From Pseudomonas sp. TTU2014-080ASC (GTDB lineage: Bacteria > Pseudomonadota > Gammaproteobacteria > Pseudomonadales > Pseudomonadaceae), in the NCBI RefSeq assembly GCF_001446935.1, contig NZ_LKKK01000001.1:992001-1056000 (forward strand): a DNA stretch of 64,000 nt, written 5' to 3'. The notes beneath the pieces were generated by a model. It saw only the letters and a list, made by a program, of their open reading frames with translations. It did no database searches and was not told the DNA's origin. The position numbers were made by a program, and so were the translations under genes. This document shows, piece after piece, positions 1 through 7,611 of this stretch. Within the stretch, counting starts at the first letter, position 1. The number at the start of each line of letters is the position of its first letter.

Positions 1-830
1 GCGATGAGCAGGTACGCGGCTGGAAGAAAGTGACCGATGCCGTGCACAGCGCAGGCGGCAAAATCGCTCTGCAGCTCTGGCACGTAGGCCGTATCTCTCA
101 CCCAAGTTATCTCGGCGGCGAACTGCCGGTTGCACCGAGCGCTATCAAACCCGCTGGCCACGTCAGCCTGATCCGCCCTGAAACTGGCTACGTAACACCT
201 CGCGCCCTGGAAACAGCGGAAATTGCCGAAGTGATTGAGGCCTTCCGTCAGGGCGCAGAAAACGCACTCGCCGCCGGGTTTGACGGGGTTGAACTGCACG
301 CTGCCAACGGTTACCTGATTGACCAGTTCCTGCAGACCAGCACCAACCAGCGCACGGACAATTACGGTGGCAGCTTGGAAAACCGCGCACGTCTGCTGCT
401 GGAAATCACTGATGCACTGATTGATGTGTGGGGCGCAGGCAAAGTTGGCGTGCACCTTTCGCCGCGTGCTGATATTCACGACATGGGCGACAGCAACCGC
501 GAAGAATCCTTCACCTACGTAGCACGTGAGCTGGGTAAACGTGGCGTTGCCTTCATCTGCGCCCGCGAACGTGCTGCTGAAGACAGCCTCGGCGCACATC
601 TGAAAGAGGCCTTTGGCGGTACCTACATCGCCAACGAAGGCTTCAATAAGGCCAGCGCAATTGAGCTGCTGGCCAGCAGAAAAGCCGACGCCGTTGCCTT
701 TGGTGTGCCGTTTATTGCCAACCCCGATCTGCCGGCCCGTCTGGCCATCGACGCCGATCTGAACGCGCCAAGGCCAGAAACCTTCTACAGTGAAGGCCCG
801 GTCGGCTATACCGACTACCCAAGCCTGTAA
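1..830 (+). CDS. nemA: Alkene reductase, old yellow enzyme family (NemA/XenB-like), 5' end missing
   Basis: FMN-dependent, NAD(P)H-using reductase of activated C=C bonds, N-ethylmaleimide, nitroesters or quinones; cytosolic TIM barrel. The reading frame is open from base 3 to the edge, so roughly the first 90 residues lie outside the window. Seen: the substrate/flavin segment LQLWHVGRISH, the long OYE block around HAANGYLIDQFLQ (the usual His-Asn pair near the flavin), NQRTDNYGGS and the family-typical C-terminus GYTDYPSL. Compared with E. coli NemA as I remember it, the segment around residue 180 of the fragment (FICARERAAEDS) differs most. An intrinsic terminator follows directly. The family is certain; NemA versus XenB cannot be separated without the N-terminus. 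Confidence 0.9.
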   Translation, partial: DEQVRGWKKVTDAVHSAGGKIALQLWHVGRISHPSYLGGELPVAPSAIKPAGHVSLIRPETGYVTPRALETAEIAEVIEAFRQGAENALAAGFDGVELHAANGYLIDQFLQTSTNQRTDNYGGSLENRARLLLEITDALIDVWGAGKVGVHLSPRADIHDMGDSNREESFTYVARELGKRGVAFICARERAAEDSLGAHLKEAFGGTYIANEGFNKASAIELLASRKADAVAFGVPFIANPDLPARLAIDADLNAPRPETFYSEGPVGYTDYPSL

Positions 831-841
831 TTGCAGCAAGC

Positions 842-880
842 AAACGGGTCAGGCCATGCCGTGGCTGGCCCGTTTTGCTT
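842..880 (+). terminator. Rho-independent terminator after the alkene reductase
   Basis: The arms AAACGGGTCAG..CCA and TGG.CTGGCCCGTTT pair with one bulged G around the loop TGCCG and run into TTTTGCTT. The gene on the other side (887-1738) is convergent, so the hairpin separates the two units. Confidence 0.75.
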
Positions 881-886
881 TAACGC

Positions 887-1738
887 CTAACGCCCATCAA
901 TCTGCTTTTGCAGGTTCTGCATCTGGGCCTGAAGGGTATTGATGTTGCGCGTCATCTGCGCGCGGAAGGCATCGAACTCAGCCGTGCTCGCACTCGCCGC
1001 AACCGGCGCTGACGCCCGGTTTTCCAGCTCACTTTTCAGCACCAGCAAATCTTGCTCAATACGGGCCACGGCCTGATTCGGATTGCCCTGCTTTTTCAGC
1101 GCGTCCACATCAGCCCGCAGCGCGGCGATCTTCTCTTCAGCCTTGCTTAGCCCTGCCAATGCTGTTTTCAGACTGGCTTGCTCGGTTTTCAGTTGGCCTT
1201 GTTCGGTCGCAAACTGACTCATCTGACTACTGAGTTTCTCTGTATCAGCCTGACGGGCTTTGACATCGGTGCTGAGCTGTTCAAGTCGGGTAGCAGCATC
1301 ACGCTGGGCAGTCGCGGTGCCCTGTAGCAAGCGGCTGACTTCTGCCAGTTTGCTGTCCATCTGGCGCACCTGTAGCTTGAGCGCCTCACTCCCGGTATTG
1401 ACGGAGGCTTCAGTGGCCACGACCTTGCCGGATATATCCTGAATCCGTCCGGCGGCCTCCTCGCTGATGCGGGCGAAGCTTTCCTGAGTGGCGACCAGTT
1501 GCTGCTCCATCAGATGAATCTGCTGAAAGCTCCACCAGCCCAGACCACTCAAGGCAATCACCAGCGCCCCGACTAACGCCCACAACGGCCCGGTACTCGG
1601 CACCTTAGGCGCAACTGCCGGAGTGCTGTAGGTCGTGCTCTGAGCAGGCGCATATGGCTCATCAACAAAATCGCGGTCGCGCACATCGGCCCTGAGACTG
1701 GGCACATTTTCGATATCATCGCGCTGGTCGTTACGCAT
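887..1738 (-). CDS. Single-span membrane protein with long coiled coil, function unknown
   Basis: A 283-residue protein I cannot assign to a named family. Seen: a charged N-terminal cytoplasmic segment (about residues 1-47, rich in D/E/R), one hydrophobic span at about 50-72 (ALVGALVIALSGLGWW), then about 200 residues of heptad-like Ala/Leu/Gln/Lys/Glu sequence that should form a long coiled coil and end in MQNLQKQIDGR. The topology (N-terminal anchor, periplasmic coiled coil) resembles envelope scaffold proteins, but that is inference. The ATG at 1738 is preceded by GAAGG at a normal distance. It lies downstream of the SDR gene 1908-2900 with a 170-base gap. A counterpart at this place in P. 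aeruginosa is carried as hypothetical, as far as I recall. Confidence 0.75.
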   Translation of the reverse strand: MRNDQRDDIENVPSLRADVRDRDFVDEPYAPAQSTTYSTPAVAPKVPSTGPLWALVGALVIALSGLGWWSFQQIHLMEQQLVATQESFARISEEAAGRIQDISGKVVATEASVNTGSEALKLQVRQMDSKLAEVSRLLQGTATAQRDAATRLEQLSTDVKARQADTEKLSSQMSQFATEQGQLKTEQASLKTALAGLSKAEEKIAALRADVDALKKQGNPNQAVARIEQDLLVLKSELENRASAPVAASASTAEFDAFRAQMTRNINTLQAQMQNLQKQIDGR

Positions 1739-1907
1739 GGGTCAACCTTCATGAAGGGAGCGGGCAAATGGCGTGGGGCAGTATACCGGCTGGCAATCAC
1801 ACTAACAGCGACCAGCTTGCAGGCTTTGGTACTGTTCATCACACTACTGGCCATCGACCTGAGGCCGTACGCGCAGTTCCCTGACTCTGTCGGATCAACC
1901 ACCCAAG

Positions 1908-2900
1908 TCAGCGCGGCTGCTGGGCGCTCCACCATGTACAGAACTCATCCAGCGCACTCCAGATGCTGACCTGCGGATCGTAATCGAGATACTCCCGCGC
2001 CCGACTGATATCCAGCGAGAAGTCCTTAGCCATGACCGTCACCCCCAAACGGAACAGGGACGGTTCGGGCTTGCCCGGCAGCAGTTTGCAAATCCCTTCG
2101 TTCAGCGCAGCTGCGCTGTAGGCCAAGGCGAATGGCAAATGCCGCTGAACTGGCTGCAGTTCAAGGCGACGCAGCACGTAATTGACCACATCCCACAGCG
2201 GCACAGGCGCACCATTGCTCAGGTTGTAGACTTTGCCCAACGCCTCACCACTCACGTACAGACAGCGCAACAAGGCCTGATTGAGGTTGTGGATGCTGGT
2301 GAAGTCCACCTTATTAAGACCGTTACCAATAATCGACAAACGCCCTTTACGATGCATCTCGATCAGACGCGGGAAGATGCTGGTATCTCCCGCCCCCGTG
2401 ACAAAGCGCGGGCGCAGCGCCAAGACCTGCAAGCCAAACTCCTGAGCCGAAAATACCAGTTGCTCTGCTTGATACTTGGTCTTGCCGTAGTGATCGGAAA
2501 AACGCTTGGGCAGCTGTTCTTCCCGCAGCCCGACATGGGCTTTACCGTCGAAATAAACAGAAGGCGATGACAGGTGGACCAGACGCGGCACGTTCTGTTT
2601 CAGGCAGGCATCAATCACATTCTCCGTGACTTTGACGTTGGCCTGATGGAAGTACTCATAGGAGCCCCAAACGCCCACAGCACCGGCACAATGCACAACC
2701 GCATCAACGCCCTGACACAGCTGCTGCACCAGTTCCGGGTCGCTCAGGTCGCCCTGAATAAATTCCGCGCCCCGGCTCCGCAGATGCTCAACCCCTTCTG
2801 CCCGACGACCATTCACCCGGACATCCAGGCCGTTTTCAAGAGCAAAGCGGGCAAAGCGACCACCAATAAAACCACTTGCACCGGTTACCAGAATTTTCAT
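1908..2900 (-). CDS. NAD(P)-dependent epimerase/dehydratase (extended SDR)
   Basis: Extended short-chain dehydrogenase of 330 residues. Seen: the Rossmann nucleotide motif TGASGFIGG at residues 6-14 and the catalytic YxxxK as YGKTK with an upstream SSPSVY serine, so the active site is intact. Such proteins act on nucleotide sugars or steroid-like alcohols; the substrate cannot be read from sequence. The ATG at 2900 is chosen over an upstream in-frame start at 2912 because GGAGGTGGCA sits immediately before it and the Rossmann strand begins at residue 2. Same strand as the coiled-coil gene downstream and argP upstream; 106 bases separate it from argP, so an operon is possible but not shown. 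Confidence 0.85.
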   Translation of the reverse strand: MKILVTGASGFIGGRFARFALENGLDVRVNGRRAEGVEHLRSRGAEFIQGDLSDPELVQQLCQGVDAVVHCAGAVGVWGSYEYFHQANVKVTENVIDACLKQNVPRLVHLSSPSVYFDGKAHVGLREEQLPKRFSDHYGKTKYQAEQLVFSAQEFGLQVLALRPRFVTGAGDTSIFPRLIEMHRKGRLSIIGNGLNKVDFTSIHNLNQALLRCLYVSGEALGKVYNLSNGAPVPLWDVVNYVLRRLELQPVQRHLPFALAYSAAALNEGICKLLPGKPEPSLFRLGVTVMAKDFSLDISRAREYLDYDPQVSIWSALDEFCTWWSAQQPR

Positions 2901-3006
2901 TGCCACCTCCATGCTTGGTCGGCATCACTCTAGCAGCACTGCCGGATCCGCAAACTGTCATTAGCGGCCACTGCAGCGACTCTGCAAACCGTCTTTCGTT
3001 ATGCAA

Positions 3007-3885
3007 TCAAACCCTACGTGCGGCATCCAGTAGATGTCGGGTCAACTGATCCAGCAACTCGCCGCCATTGCGCCAGTAATGCCAGTACAGCGGCACATCA
3101 ATGGGCTTTTCCGGGCACAAATCAACCAGTTCACCACGCGCAAGCTCGGCGCTTACCTGCTGTTCGGGAATCAACCCCCAGCCCAACCCGGCCAAAGCCA
3201 AACGGACAAAACCTTCTGAGGATGGACACAGGTGATGGGGCAATACGCTGGCAGCGCCGAGACTGGCCAGAAAGCGATGCTGCAATTGATCATCCGGGCC
3301 AAAGACAATTCCCGGTGCCGACGAAACCGTTGCGGCATTTATACCGGCAGAAAAATAGCGTGCAATGAACGCAGGGCTGGCCAGGGCCCGGTAACGCATC
3401 GCCCCCAACGGCTGTACCCGCGCGCCCGCCACCGGTCGCTCGCTGGCGCAGACACACGCGGCCACTTCACCGGCACGCATGCGCCTGAGGCCTACCTCCT
3501 GATCTTCCACCAGCAGATCAAACAACACCTGGCGCTCACGGCAGAATGCTCCTACCGCATCCGCCCACCAGGTCGCCAGGCTATCGGCGTTGATGGCAAT
3601 ACGCAGCCGCTCAGCGACAGTCCCCTCATCCAGGCCAGGCACCTGCGTCTGCACATCCCGTTCAAGAAGTCGCACTTGTTGCACGTGGTTAAGTAAGCGG
3701 CGGCCGATATCCGTCGGCTCAGGCGGCATGCTACGCACCAGCACTGGCTGACCAACACGGGCCTCTAGCAGCTTGATGCGCTGTGACACGGCAGATTGAG
3801 ATAGCCCCAGCACCTGAGCGGCACGCTCAAATCCGGCCTGTTCAACTACAGCGGCCAACGCGGCAAGAAGCTTGTAATCAAACAA
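3007..3885 (-). CDS. argP: LysR-type regulator ArgP (IciA)
   Basis: LysR-family regulator of 292 residues that in E. coli senses lysine/arginine and activates the exporter argO. Seen: N-terminal winged HTH (about residues 1-60, FERAAQVLGLSQSAVSQRIKLLEARVG) and a C-terminal periplasmic-binding-like effector domain (about 90-290). The divergent neighbour is a LysE/ArgO exporter, the classical ArgP target, which supports the name. The start is a TTG at 3885 (giving MFDYKLLAAL, the usual N-terminus of the family) with AGGAAAA upstream, a rare start codon that would keep the protein scarce. The 91-base divergent spacer 3886-3976 should contain the ArgP operator; I could not pick a specific site. 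Confidence 0.92.
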   Translation of the reverse strand: MFDYKLLAALAAVVEQAGFERAAQVLGLSQSAVSQRIKLLEARVGQPVLVRSMPPEPTDIGRRLLNHVQQVRLLERDVQTQVPGLDEGTVAERLRIAINADSLATWWADAVGAFCRERQVLFDLLVEDQEVGLRRMRAGEVAACVCASERPVAGARVQPLGAMRYRALASPAFIARYFSAGINAATVSSAPGIVFGPDDQLQHRFLASLGAASVLPHHLCPSSEGFVRLALAGLGWGLIPEQQVSAELARGELVDLCPEKPIDVPLYWHYWRNGGELLDQLTRHLLDAARRV

Positions 3886-3976
3886 AATCAGTTTTCCTAA
3901 TGATGCATCACGATTATTTGTTTCTCTTATAACCCCATTCTCCTCAGACTGCCTAACCCGAACAGGAGAACTGATA

Positions 3977-4594
3977 ATGTGGCAAAGCTATAGCAATGGT
4001 CTGTTGATCGCCGCCGGACTGATCATTGCCTTGGGCGCGCAGAACGCCTTCGTCCTGGCGCAAAGCCTGCGCCGTGAACACCACCTGCCGGTTGCGCTGC
4101 TCTGCGTGCTGTGTGATGCCGCACTGATCAGCGCCGGAGTCTTCGGCCTGGCCGCCGTACTTGCCCACAGCCCACTGCTGCTGGGTATTGCCCGCTGGGG
4201 TGGAGCAGCCTTTCTGCTCTGGTATGGGGCTCAGGCATTGCTGCGGGCCTGGCGTCCGCAGGCACTCGAAGAGAATGGCAGCGAAGCTCAGCGCTCGCTG
4301 CGTGCGGTGATGCTGACAGCGCTGGCCGTCACCCTGCTCAACCCCCACGTGTATCTGGACACTGTGCTGCTGATCGGCTCTCTCGGGGCGCAGCAACCAA
4401 GCCCGGAAGCCTACGCCATGGGCGCAGCCAGCGCCTCGCTGATCTGGTTTATGAGCCTGGCCATGGGCGCAGCCTGGTTAGCGCCCTGGCTGGCGCGCCC
4501 GGCCACTTGGCGCATCATTGACCTGTGCGTCGCACTGATGATGTTCAGTATCAGCTGGCAGTTGATCAGCGGTGCAGGCCTGAGCGCTACCTGA
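3977..4594 (+). CDS. argO: LysE/ArgO-family amino acid exporter
   Basis: Inner-membrane exporter of basic amino acids (205 residues, the family's usual length). Seen: about six hydrophobic spans, the N-terminal GLIIALGAQNAFVLAQ signature of the LysE family and a conserved CDAALI in the second span. Start ATG 3977 with AGGAGA eight bases upstream. Divergent from argP, which by analogy with E. coli would activate it with arginine or lysine as effector. Arginine versus lysine export is not resolvable by reading, so the name ArgO rests on the ArgP pairing. Confidence 0.88.
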   Translation: MWQSYSNGLLIAAGLIIALGAQNAFVLAQSLRREHHLPVALLCVLCDAALISAGVFGLAAVLAHSPLLLGIARWGGAAFLLWYGAQALLRAWRPQALEENGSEAQRSLRAVMLTALAVTLLNPHVYLDTVLLIGSLGAQQPSPEAYAMGAASASLIWFMSLAMGAAWLAPWLARPATWRIIDLCVALMMFSISWQLISGAGLSAT

Positions 4595-4771
4595 GTATTC
4601 ACGCAAAAGCTTGTTTCAGATGGTTTTCCACACACTTGCCATGTGTTTAAGCCCTTTGCCCAGTGCTATGATCAAGAACCTGCGGCATTAACGAGACAAC
4701 TCACGCCGCTTGATACAGCCGCCCCGTGAACGGCTCCGTGCATAAGCACCTGACTGGATAGGAGATAAACC

Positions 4772-5353
4772 ATGGCTTTCGAATTGCCGCCGCTGCCCTA
4801 CGCCCACGACGCTCTGGAACCGCACATTTCCAAAGAAACTCTGGAATTCCACCACGACAAGCACCACAACACCTATGTCGTGAACCTGAACAACCTGGTT
4901 CCTGGCACTGAGTTTGAAGGCAAGACTCTGGAAGAAATCGTTAAGACTTCTTCCGGCGGCATCTTCAACAACGCTGCTCAAGTTTGGAACCACACCTTCT
5001 ACTGGAACTGCCTGTCGCCGAACGGCGGTGGCCAACCGACTGGCGCTCTGGCTGATGCCATCAACGCTGCTTTCGGCTCCTTCGACAAGTTCAAAGAAGA
5101 GTTCAGCAAAGTATCCATCGGCACCTTCGGTTCCGGCTGGGGCTGGCTGGTGAAGAAGGCTGACGGTTCTCTGGCTCTGGCCAGCACCATTGGTGCAGGC
5201 TGCCCGCTGACCAGCGGTGACACTCCGCTGCTGACTTGCGACGTGTGGGAACACGCCTACTACATCGACTACCGCAACCTGCGTCCGAAGTACGTTGAGG
5301 CATTCTGGAATCTGGTTAACTGGGACTTCGTAGCGCAAAACTACGCGGCCTGA
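4772..5353 (+). CDS. sodB: Iron superoxide dismutase SodB
   Basis: Cytoplasmic Fe-SOD converting superoxide to peroxide and oxygen. The protein has 193 residues, the usual length, and all four metal ligands are visible: His27, His74, Asp157 and His161 (the last two in [13 protein letters not shown]). The [11 protein letters not shown] segment and overall sequence fit the iron rather than the manganese type. ATG 4772 follows TAGGAGATAAACC. The 177-base upstream gap holds a possible -10 (TATGAT, 4667-4672) without a clear -35, leaving a leader of about 90 bases; in pseudomonads sodB mRNA is a known target of iron-sparing PrrF RNAs, which I cannot test here. It ends at a strong bidirectional terminator. 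Confidence 0.97.
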   Translation: MAFELPPLPYAHDALEPHISKETLEFHHDKHHNTYVVNLNNLVPGTEFEGKTLEEIVKTSSGGIFNNAAQVWNHTFYWNCLSPNGGGQPTGALADAINAAFGSFDKFKEEFSKVSIGTFGSGWGWLVKKADGSLALASTIGAGCPLTSGDTPLLTCDVWEHAYYIDYRNLRPKYVEAFWNLVNWDFVAQNYAA

Positions 5354-5368
5354 TTAGCCTGATCCAAC

Positions 5369-5397
5369 AAAAAGCCCGGCCATGTGCCGGGCTTTTT
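5369..5397. terminator. Bidirectional terminator between sodB and the amtB unit
   Basis: A perfect 12-bp stem AAAAAGCCCGGC / GCCGGGCTTTTT around CATGT, with T-runs on both strands, between convergent genes. Confidence 0.93.
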
Positions 5398-5411
5398 GCT
5401 ATCGCGGCCCG

Positions 5412-6059
5412 CTACAACAACTGGCGGGCGGCAAATGGCAATTGCTCGGCATCGGTCAGATGCACAGCCTGGCTCAAGCGCCGATCTGCCTCGACCGGCC
5501 CCAGGTACTCACACATACCAACGTAAATCAGGTTGAGCAGTTGCCGCAGTTGCGTCGGTGACAGCAGCACACCTTCAAGGGGCTGACTTTGTTCCAACCA
5601 GTTGCGCACATGCAGGCGCTGCTCGATGCTCCCATCCATCACACTGAGATTGCCCGTGACAAAACTGCGCATGCGGGTTAACAAGCCTGCATCCATCGCC
5701 TGAAACAAACGCCCGGACAGAACCTCCAGAGTCCGCAGCGCCTCCTCGCTGGGCGAAGCTGCAGCAGCCCCACTCTTATGCTGCATCCGCTCACGCCAGC
5801 TCTTCAGCAACGTCTCAGGGTCCGGCAACAGCGCCGCTACCGGGCCGGTCAGTGCGCCGACCAATTCACGGTAAACCCTTGCTCGCTCAAGCTTGCGTCC
5901 ACACCCGGCGGCCAGCTCGGCAATAAACTCGTTTAGAGCAAATGACGGTTTTTCCGCATACTTGCTTTCCCACAGGGCAACGGCTGACAGTAGCTCATCA
6001 TCAGCCAGGTAGCAGGACAGACCGGTATAAATCGCACGACGACGGGAACTCAGACTCAT
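5412..6059 (-). CDS. Unknown soluble protein encoded directly behind amtB
   Basis: A 215-residue protein of no family I recognise. It looks soluble and mostly helical: no signal peptide, no membrane span, a basic N-terminus (SLSSRRRAIYTGLSCYLADDE), an Ala/Ser-rich linker near residues 110-122 and a Leu-rich C-terminal half (LSPTQLRQLLNLIYVGMCEYLGPVEADRRL). The ATG at 6059 is chosen because AAGGAAGG stands just before it and because it lies one base past the amtB stop (TGATATG), which implies co-transcription and translational coupling. Given the NtrC/sigma54-type promoter ahead of amtB, a role linked to ammonium supply is inferred from context alone. It is not a PII protein, the usual amtB partner. 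I do not recall it between sodB and bifA in P. aeruginosa. Confidence 0.8.
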   Translation of the reverse strand: MSLSSRRRAIYTGLSCYLADDELLSAVALWESKYAEKPSFALNEFIAELAAGCGRKLERARVYRELVGALTGPVAALLPDPETLLKSWRERMQHKSGAAAASPSEEALRTLEVLSGRLFQAMDAGLLTRMRSFVTGNLSVMDGSIEQRLHVRNWLEQSQPLEGVLLSPTQLRQLLNLIYVGMCEYLGPVEADRRLSQAVHLTDAEQLPFAARQLL

Positions 6060-6060
6060 A

Positions 6061-7356
6061 TCAAACCTTCCTTGGCGGCATGTGGCTGTCATGGGTGATG
6101 GTCATATTGAATTCTGGATAACCATTTTCGGCGTGCTCGGTGTAGTCCAGACCACGCTGTTCATGCTGAGTGGATGTGCGCAAACCGATGGTCTTCTGCA
6201 ATCCCCAATACAACAGCAACGCCAGCGGAAATACCCAGAGAAACGCGGCAGTGATGCCAATGACCTGAACCCAAACCCGCTCCGGGTTGAGCATGTCCGA
6301 GCGATAAAACAGCCCGGCAGCCAGGGTTCCCCAAACCCCGCAGAAACCATGCACTGGCACAGCCCCCACCACATCATCAATCTTGAAGCGCTCCAGCAAG
6401 CGCATCCCATGCACAACAATAAATCCGGCGACCAAACCTGTGACGATGGCAAACAACGGATACATGGTGGCGCAGCCTGCAGTGACTGAAACCAAGCCTC
6501 CCAGTGAACCGTTGACGGTGGTGCCCAGATGAATTGGATTGGCCCGCCCGCGGTGGGCCAGGTAGGCCCCCAGCGCTCCTGCCAGTGCAGCCAGATGGGT
6601 ATTCAGTGCAATCAACCCCAGATTGGTACTGACTTCAAAACTGCTACCGGCATTAAAACCAAACCAACCCACCCACAGAATGAATCCGCCCAACGCCACT
6701 AAACCCAGGTTATGTCCGGGAATCAGACGTGTACCGCCATCCGGACCAAAACGCCCCAGGCGCGGCCCCAGCACCAGAATGCCAGCCAGTGCACACCATG
6801 CGCCGACGCTGTGAACGACCGTCGAGCCAGCAAAATCAATAAAGCCCAACTGCCCTAGCCAGCCCTGACCACCATTGATGCCGCTCCACACCCAACTGCC
6901 GAAAATCGGATAAATAAAGCCACTGATCACCACAGCACCAACCAGGTAGGCCGAGTAGCGGGTACGCTCAGCCATTGCACCACTGGCAATGGTTGTCGCT
7001 GTCGCGGCAAACATCATCTGGAACAGCATGAAGGTAAAGTCCCAAGGCGCGCCTTCAGTTGGAAAGAAATGGCTCATTCCATACCAACCGGTGAGGTTTG
7101 CGCCAAACATCAAGCCGAAACCGACACACCAAAAAGCGATGCCGCCCATGCAACCATCCATGTAGTTTTTCATCATTACATTGACGGCGTTCTTCGCTCT
7201 GGACATACCACTTTCCAGAAGCGCGAAACCGGCCTGCATGAAGAACACAAGAATGCTGGCAAACACCACCCAGGCAATATTCATAGCCTCATCCGTAGCC
7301 GCATGGGAGAAAGGTGTTACCAGACATATGAAAGTGCCCAGCCGCCATTTCTTCAT
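6061..7356 (-). CDS. amtB: Ammonium transporter Amt
   Basis: Trimeric inner-membrane ammonium channel of the Amt/Rh family, 431 residues. Seen: a likely signal peptide (MKKWRLGTFICLV...FSHA before ATDEAMN), about eleven hydrophobic spans, the family segment MQAGFALLESGMSRAKN and the two pore histidines in TVVHSVGAW and VPVHGFCGVWG. The ATG at 7356 has AAAAGGA eight bases ahead; the upstream in-frame start at 7395 would overlap the promoter. No glnK is adjacent; instead an unknown gene follows with one base between. The sigma54-like promoter (7392-7406) and two NtrC-like sites indicate induction on nitrogen limitation. Confidence 0.95.
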   Translation of the reverse strand: MKKWRLGTFICLVTPFSHAATDEAMNIAWVVFASILVFFMQAGFALLESGMSRAKNAVNVMMKNYMDGCMGGIAFWCVGFGLMFGANLTGWYGMSHFFPTEGAPWDFTFMLFQMMFAATATTIASGAMAERTRYSAYLVGAVVISGFIYPIFGSWVWSGINGGQGWLGQLGFIDFAGSTVVHSVGAWCALAGILVLGPRLGRFGPDGGTRLIPGHNLGLVALGGFILWVGWFGFNAGSSFEVSTNLGLIALNTHLAALAGALGAYLAHRGRANPIHLGTTVNGSLGGLVSVTAGCATMYPLFAIVTGLVAGFIVVHGMRLLERFKIDDVVGAVPVHGFCGVWGTLAAGLFYRSDMLNPERVWVQVIGITAAFLWVFPLALLLYWGLQKTIGLRTSTQHEQRGLDYTEHAENGYPEFNMTITHDSHMPPRKV

Positions 7357-7391
7357 CGCATCATCCTTTTGTAGGGGGTCTACGATGCATC

Positions 7392-7406
7392 GCAACTCTC
7401 ATGCCA
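7392..7406 (-). promoter_or_regulatory. Sigma54 (-24/-12) promoter of amtB
   Basis: The minus strand reads TGGCATGAGAGTTGC: TGGCA, five bases, TTGC, with the invariant GG and GC exactly ten bases apart. The predicted start near 7380 lies about 24 bases before the amtB ATG. Confidence 0.75.
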
Positions 7407-7446
7407 CCCAGAAAGCAGCTAAACTATTGGCCTGGAACCCAGCTGC

Positions 7447-7463
7447 CGCACCACAGGCGAGCA
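7447..7463. promoter_or_regulatory. Second, weaker NtrC-like site
   Basis: CGCACCACAGGCGAGCA matches 10 of the 14 specified positions of the NtrC consensus TGCACCA-N3-TGGTGCA. It lies 41 bp from the stronger site, close to four helical turns, as expected for paired NtrC dimers. Confidence 0.4.
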
Positions 7464-7487
7464 GCCCAGTATTCTGGCCTGGCAACG

Positions 7488-7504
7488 TGCTCCACGGCGG
7501 TGCA
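7488..7504. promoter_or_regulatory. NtrC-like enhancer site upstream of amtB
   Basis: TGCTCCACGGCGGTGCA matches 12 of 14 positions of TGCACCA-N3-TGGTGCA and lies about 90-110 bp upstream of the sigma54 element, a usual enhancer distance. Confidence 0.65.
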
Positions 7505-7541
7505 TGAGAATTTTTTTTGCCAAAAGTTGCGTGATGGCCCT

Positions 7542-7570
7542 TTGACTGCAAGCGCGACTTTGCCAATACT
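7542..7570 (+). promoter_or_regulatory. Probable sigma70 promoter of bifA
   Basis: TTGACT (7542-7547), a 17-bp spacer and AATACT (7565-7570), about 40 bases ahead of the bifA TTG start. Confidence 0.5.
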
Positions 7571-7611
7571 CCTACCTGTCTGACGTCAAGGCCCTCATAA
7601 GGAACCGACAC

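Noticed and set aside
1751..1969. 72-codon plus-strand frame in the gap upstream of the coiled-coil gene
   Set aside because: It runs into the SDR gene's 3' end on the other strand, has no ribosome site and no recognisable sequence. The 170-base gap appears otherwise empty.
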